From the NCBI GenBank assembly GCA_964423785.1, contig CAYRGZ010000047.1, positions 1-16,778 of the forward strand: a stretch of DNA of 16,778 nt, given 5' to 3'. The translations under genes and the position numbers were made by a program. The notes under the pieces are model-generated. The model saw nothing but the letters and a program-made list of their open reading frames with translations. It was not told the DNA's origin and did no database searches. Source of the DNA: S012-135 sp964423785. GTDB taxonomy: Bacteria; Desulfobacterota; Desulfobulbia; Desulfobulbales; S012-135. Of this stretch, positions 14,133-16,778 are shown in pieces. The stretch's first letter is position 1. The number at the start of each line of letters is the position of its first letter.

Positions 14133-15480
14133 TGCGGCGCGCACCTTCGTGCGCGATCTTTACCAAGCGGCTGTCGCTGCGGTGGAGCCCGGCGCCCTGG
14201 TGCGCCGCCGGCTCACCGTCGATGCCGAGGGAATAATCCGGGTGGGGGATCGGACCTGGCCACTCACGTCCGGCAGCCGGATATTTGTCTTCGGGAGCGG
14301 CAAGGCAGCCGTCGGCATGGGAAGGGCGGCGGTCGACATCCTGGGCGAGCGGCTCGCCGGCGGCCTGCTGGTGGCGCCCCAGGGTGCGGATCTTTCTCCC
14401 ATCGAGGTGGTGGTGGGCGAACACCCGGTGCCGGGACTGGGCAGCGTGGCAGCGGCGGAGCGGTTACTGACCGCCCTCGCCGAGCCGGAACCGACCGATT
14501 TTTTCCTCTATCTTCTTTCCGGCGGTTCTTCGGCCCTGGTGGAGAAACCGCAGCCGCCGGTGCAGCTTGCCGATCTGCAGGATCTCACCCGCGCCCTGCT
14601 CGGCCGGGGGGTACCCATCGAAGCGGTGAACACGGTGCGCAAGCATCTGTCCCTGGTGAAGGGCGGCCGGCTCGCTCTCCAGGTGCGGGCGCCGGGGGCG
14701 GTGCTGGTCATCTCCGATGTCATCGGCGACGATCTTGCCACCATCGGTTCCGGTCCCTTTTTCGGCGATCCGACGACCTATGCCGACGCCCGGCGGGTGC
14801 TCGAGGAGGCCGGCCTCTGGGAGGCGGCCGGTCCGGCGGTGCATTGGGTCATCGAGCGCGGCATGGCCGGCGAGATCGACGAAACCCCGAGCAGTTGCCC
14901 GCCCGGTATCAGCCATCATGTCATCGGCTGCAACCGCATCGCCCTGGAGGCAGCGGCCGCAGTCTGTCGTGACCACGGTATCGACTGTCACATTCTGTCT
15001 TGCAGGTTCGACGGCGAGGCCCGGGAACTGGGTCGTTTTCTGGTTGCCGTAGCCCGCGAGATCAAGGCGACCGCCAATCCCTTCGCCCCGCCGGTGTGTT
15101 TGCTCGCCGGCGGCGAGAGCACGGTCACGGTGCGTGGTTCCGGCTGCGGCGGTCGCAACCACGAGGTCGCCCTCGGCGCCCTGATCGCCCTGGAGGACGA
15201 GGCCGGCATCACCGTGCTGGCCGCCGGCACCGACGGCATCGACGGCCTGGCCGATGCGGCCGGTGCCATCGCTGACCGGACCGCCTGGCAGCGGGCCGTC
15301 GCCCTCGGGCTCGATCCGCGCCGGTATCTCGCCGCCAACGATTCGGCCACCTTCTTCGCCCGCATCGACAGCCAGTTGCGGTGCGGGCCCACCGGTACCA
15401 ATGTCATGGATTTTGCCGCCGTCCTCGTGGAGGGTGGTTCCAATATCCTGGAACACACGGCCGGGAAGGAGGAACGATGA
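14125..15480 (+). CDS. Glycerate kinase, DUF4147/MOFRL (GckA/TtuD) family
   Basis: A 451-aa class II glycerate kinase; most characterised members make 2-phosphoglycerate from D-glycerate and ATP. N-terminal domain marks are VFGSGKAA (55-62, Lys60), GEHPVPG (98-104), LLSGGSSAL (130-138), NTVRKHLSLVKGGRLA (169-184) and ISDVIGDD (196-203). The C-terminal MOFRL domain has LLAGGEST (326-333), GCGGRNHE (340-347), AGTDGIDG (367-374) and CGPTGTNV (420-427). All look intact. GGAGG at 14114-14118 lies 6 nt before ATG 14125; the start overlaps the upstream glycosyltransferase by 8 nt and the stop overlaps the next ATG. Between two glycosyltransferases it may feed or recycle the glycerate moiety of a glycosylglycerate. 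Confidence 0.94.
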   Translation: MPDAARTFVRDLYQAAVAAVEPGALVRRRLTVDAEGIIRVGDRTWPLTSGSRIFVFGSGKAAVGMGRAAVDILGERLAGGLLVAPQGADLSPIEVVVGEHPVPGLGSVAAAERLLTALAEPEPTDFFLYLLSGGSSALVEKPQPPVQLADLQDLTRALLGRGVPIEAVNTVRKHLSLVKGGRLALQVRAPGAVLVISDVIGDDLATIGSGPFFGDPTTYADARRVLEEAGLWEAAGPAVHWVIERGMAGEIDETPSSCPPGISHHVIGCNRIALEAAAAVCRDHGIDCHILSCRFDGEARELGRFLVAVAREIKATANPFAPPVCLLAGGESTVTVRGSGCGGRNHEVALGALIALEDEAGITVLAAGTDGIDGLADAAGAIADRTAWQRAVALGLDPRRYLAANDSATFFARIDSQLRCGPTGTNVMDFAAVLVEGGSNILEHTAGKEER

Positions 15481-16724
15481 ACACGACCCACCGATTTTCC
15501 ACCGCCCTGCGGGAGTATACCCGCAAGCAGATCGAGCAGCTCGGCACCGCCGACGTGGTGGTCGGTATCCCGGCCTACTACAGTGACGATACCATCGCCC
15601 ACATCATCACCCAGGTAGCAGGCGGTCTCGAACGCCACTATCCGGAGCTGCGCTGTCTGGTAATGGTCGCCGACGGCGGTTCCACCGACGACACCCGCGA
15701 GATGGCCCAGAACGTCAATCAGCACCTGTATAACCTCGACATCATCACCACCATCTATCGCGGCGTGCCGGGCAAAGGCAGCGCCTTCCGGGCCATCTTC
15801 GAGGCGGCCCGCTTTCTGCAAGCCCGGGCGGTGGCGGTCTTCGATTCCGATTTGCGCTCCATTACCCACCAATGGGTGAAGAATCTCCTGGAACCGGTCT
15901 TCCGTGGTTACGATTTCGTGGCGCCGGACTACAATCGCTACAAGTTCGACGGCACCATCACCAACACCATCGCCTACAACCTGACCCGGGCCCTGTACGG
16001 GGTCAACATCCGCCAGCCCATCGGCGGTGATTTCGGCCTGTCGCTGCCGCTCGTCAAGCATTACCTCGACCACGAGGTGTGGGAGACCGAGATCGCCAAG
16101 TTCGGTGTCGATATCTGGATGACCACCACCGCCATTACTGACGGCTTCAAGATCTGCCAGGCCCGCCTCGGTGCCAAGATCCACGGCGAAAAGGACCCGG
16201 CCGCCGACCTGGGGCCCATGTTCCGCCAGGTGGTGGGCACCATCTTTCGGCTCATGGAGGAAAAGATCGATTTCTGGCGGCGGGTGACCGCGGTGGAGAC
16301 CCCGCCCACCTTTGGCGAGGCGGTGGAGGTCGAGCCGCCGGCCTTCGAGATCGACGCCGGCCAGCTCATTGATTATTTCCGGCTTGGGTTCCAGAATTTC
16401 GGGGCCATCTGGAAGAACATCGTCGATCCCGAGGACTACCCGGTCATCGAGCAGCTGGCCCGCCAGGACGACGACAAGCCCTTCGACCTGCCGGTGGAGT
16501 CATGGGTACGGATCGTCTATCGGTACGCCCGCACCTGTTGCACCACCCCGCGCCAGCGCATGAAGATCCTCGATACCCTGATTCCCCTCTACAATGCCAG
16601 GGTGGCATCCCTGGTTACCCGGTTGCGGGACAAGAGCCAGGAGGAGGCAGAGGCGTACTACGAGGCCCAGGCCGATGCCTTTCTCGATATGAAACCCTAT
16701 CTCCTCGCTTTGTGGGATATATGA
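15477..16724 (+). CDS. GT-A glycosyltransferase, mannosylglycerate/mannosylglucosylglycerate synthase-like
   Basis: A 415-aa soluble glycosyltransferase. The N-terminal nucleotide-sugar domain has VVVGIPAYYSDD (27-38), VADGGSTDDT (64-73), PGKGSAF (98-104) and metal-binding DSD (123-125). QPIGGDFGLS (180-189) and FGVDIWMTTTAI (209-220) resemble, in order and spacing, the GKGDG, QPLGGE and WGID motifs of the Rhodothermus mannosylglycerate synthase. The C-terminal ~150 residues are helical and unrecognised. AAGGAGG (15466-15472) lies 4 nt before ATG 15477, which overlaps the glycerate kinase stop as ATGA. The donor could be GDP-mannose or NDP-glucose; the acceptor may be glycerate, glucosylglycerate or its phosphate. 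Family fit is clear, substrate is not. Confidence 0.75.
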   Translation: MNTTHRFSTALREYTRKQIEQLGTADVVVGIPAYYSDDTIAHIITQVAGGLERHYPELRCLVMVADGGSTDDTREMAQNVNQHLYNLDIITTIYRGVPGKGSAFRAIFEAARFLQARAVAVFDSDLRSITHQWVKNLLEPVFRGYDFVAPDYNRYKFDGTITNTIAYNLTRALYGVNIRQPIGGDFGLSLPLVKHYLDHEVWETEIAKFGVDIWMTTTAITDGFKICQARLGAKIHGEKDPAADLGPMFRQVVGTIFRLMEEKIDFWRRVTAVETPPTFGEAVEVEPPAFEIDAGQLIDYFRLGFQNFGAIWKNIVDPEDYPVIEQLARQDDDKPFDLPVESWVRIVYRYARTCCTTPRQRMKILDTLIPLYNARVASLVTRLRDKSQEEAEAYYEAQADAFLDMKPYLLALWDI

Positions 16725-16727
16725 TTT

Positions 16728-16778
16728 GTGATGGAATCGCAAAAACTGCGATTTCATCGAGATCACGCTTTGTAACCC
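16728..16778. repeat. Hairpin repeat copy B, right of the cassette (may run past the window)
   Basis: GATGGAATCGCA (16730-16741) and TGCGATTTCATC (16747-16758) form a 12-position stem, 11 Watson-Crick pairs plus one G·U, around loop AAAAC. The tail TCACGCTTTGTAACCC (16763-16778) matches copy A. It begins just after the last glycosyltransferase stop, so it would fold in the 3' end of that transcript, though no T-run follows within the window. Confidence 0.85.

Noticed and set aside
16728..16778. Repeat copy B as an intrinsic terminator
   Set aside because: The hairpin is strong but is followed by mixed sequence, not a T-run, within the window.

Overview
The window is GC-rich, gene-dense bacterial chromosome. 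Gram-negative lipid A genes (fabZ, lpxA), the LpxH-replacing enzyme LpxI, a DVU0772-like hypothetical, a radical-SAM selenoprotein and an AmgK/MurU-like pair together suggest a Desulfobacterota (former Deltaproteobacteria) genome, perhaps Desulfobulbales-like. That placement is inferred from gene content, not from a marker gene.

Layout. (1) 1-310 is a gene-free leader with a perfect TATAAT and a cluster of inverted-repeat units, including a 23-bp-arm palindrome at 122-231. (2) 311-7776 is a tightly packed plus-strand operon: fabZ, lpxA, lpxI, a MurU-like nucleotidyltransferase, an AmgK-like sugar kinase, der, and a soluble PAS histidine kinase. From lpxA onward every junction overlaps by 4-22 nt. 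It combines fatty acid/lipid A synthesis, probable peptidoglycan-sugar salvage, ribosome assembly and a sensor. yjbQ follows after 71 nt. (3) 8274-10612 holds two convergent pairs: yjbQ against mutY (a MutY-MutT fusion with an intact Nudix box), and a Met-rich ZraP/Spy-like exported protein against a Smr-domain protein. (4) 10740-12043 is a two-gene arsenosugar-type unit: a small AhpD-like protein and the radical SAM protein ArsS. ArsS appears to continue through an in-frame TGA as selenocysteine, with a SECIS-like hairpin directly downstream. (5) 12182-12559 is a DVU0772-like hypothetical. (6) 12876-16724 is a three-gene overlapping cassette: a GT81/GpgS-like glycosyltransferase, a MOFRL-type glycerate kinase, and a second GT-A glycosyltransferase resembling mannosylglycerate-type synthases. 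The best reading is synthesis or turnover of a glucosylglycerate-type (possibly mannosylated) solute. Related hairpin repeats lie on both sides of it (12624-12698 and 16728-16778).

The points most worth a second look are the unannotatable-by-default selenocysteine in ArsS, the glycosyltransferase/glycerate-kinase cassette with its flanking repeats, the palindromic element ahead of fabZ, and the cell-wall salvage pair inside the lipid A operon. I found no CRISPR array, transposase, tRNA, rRNA or phage gene.
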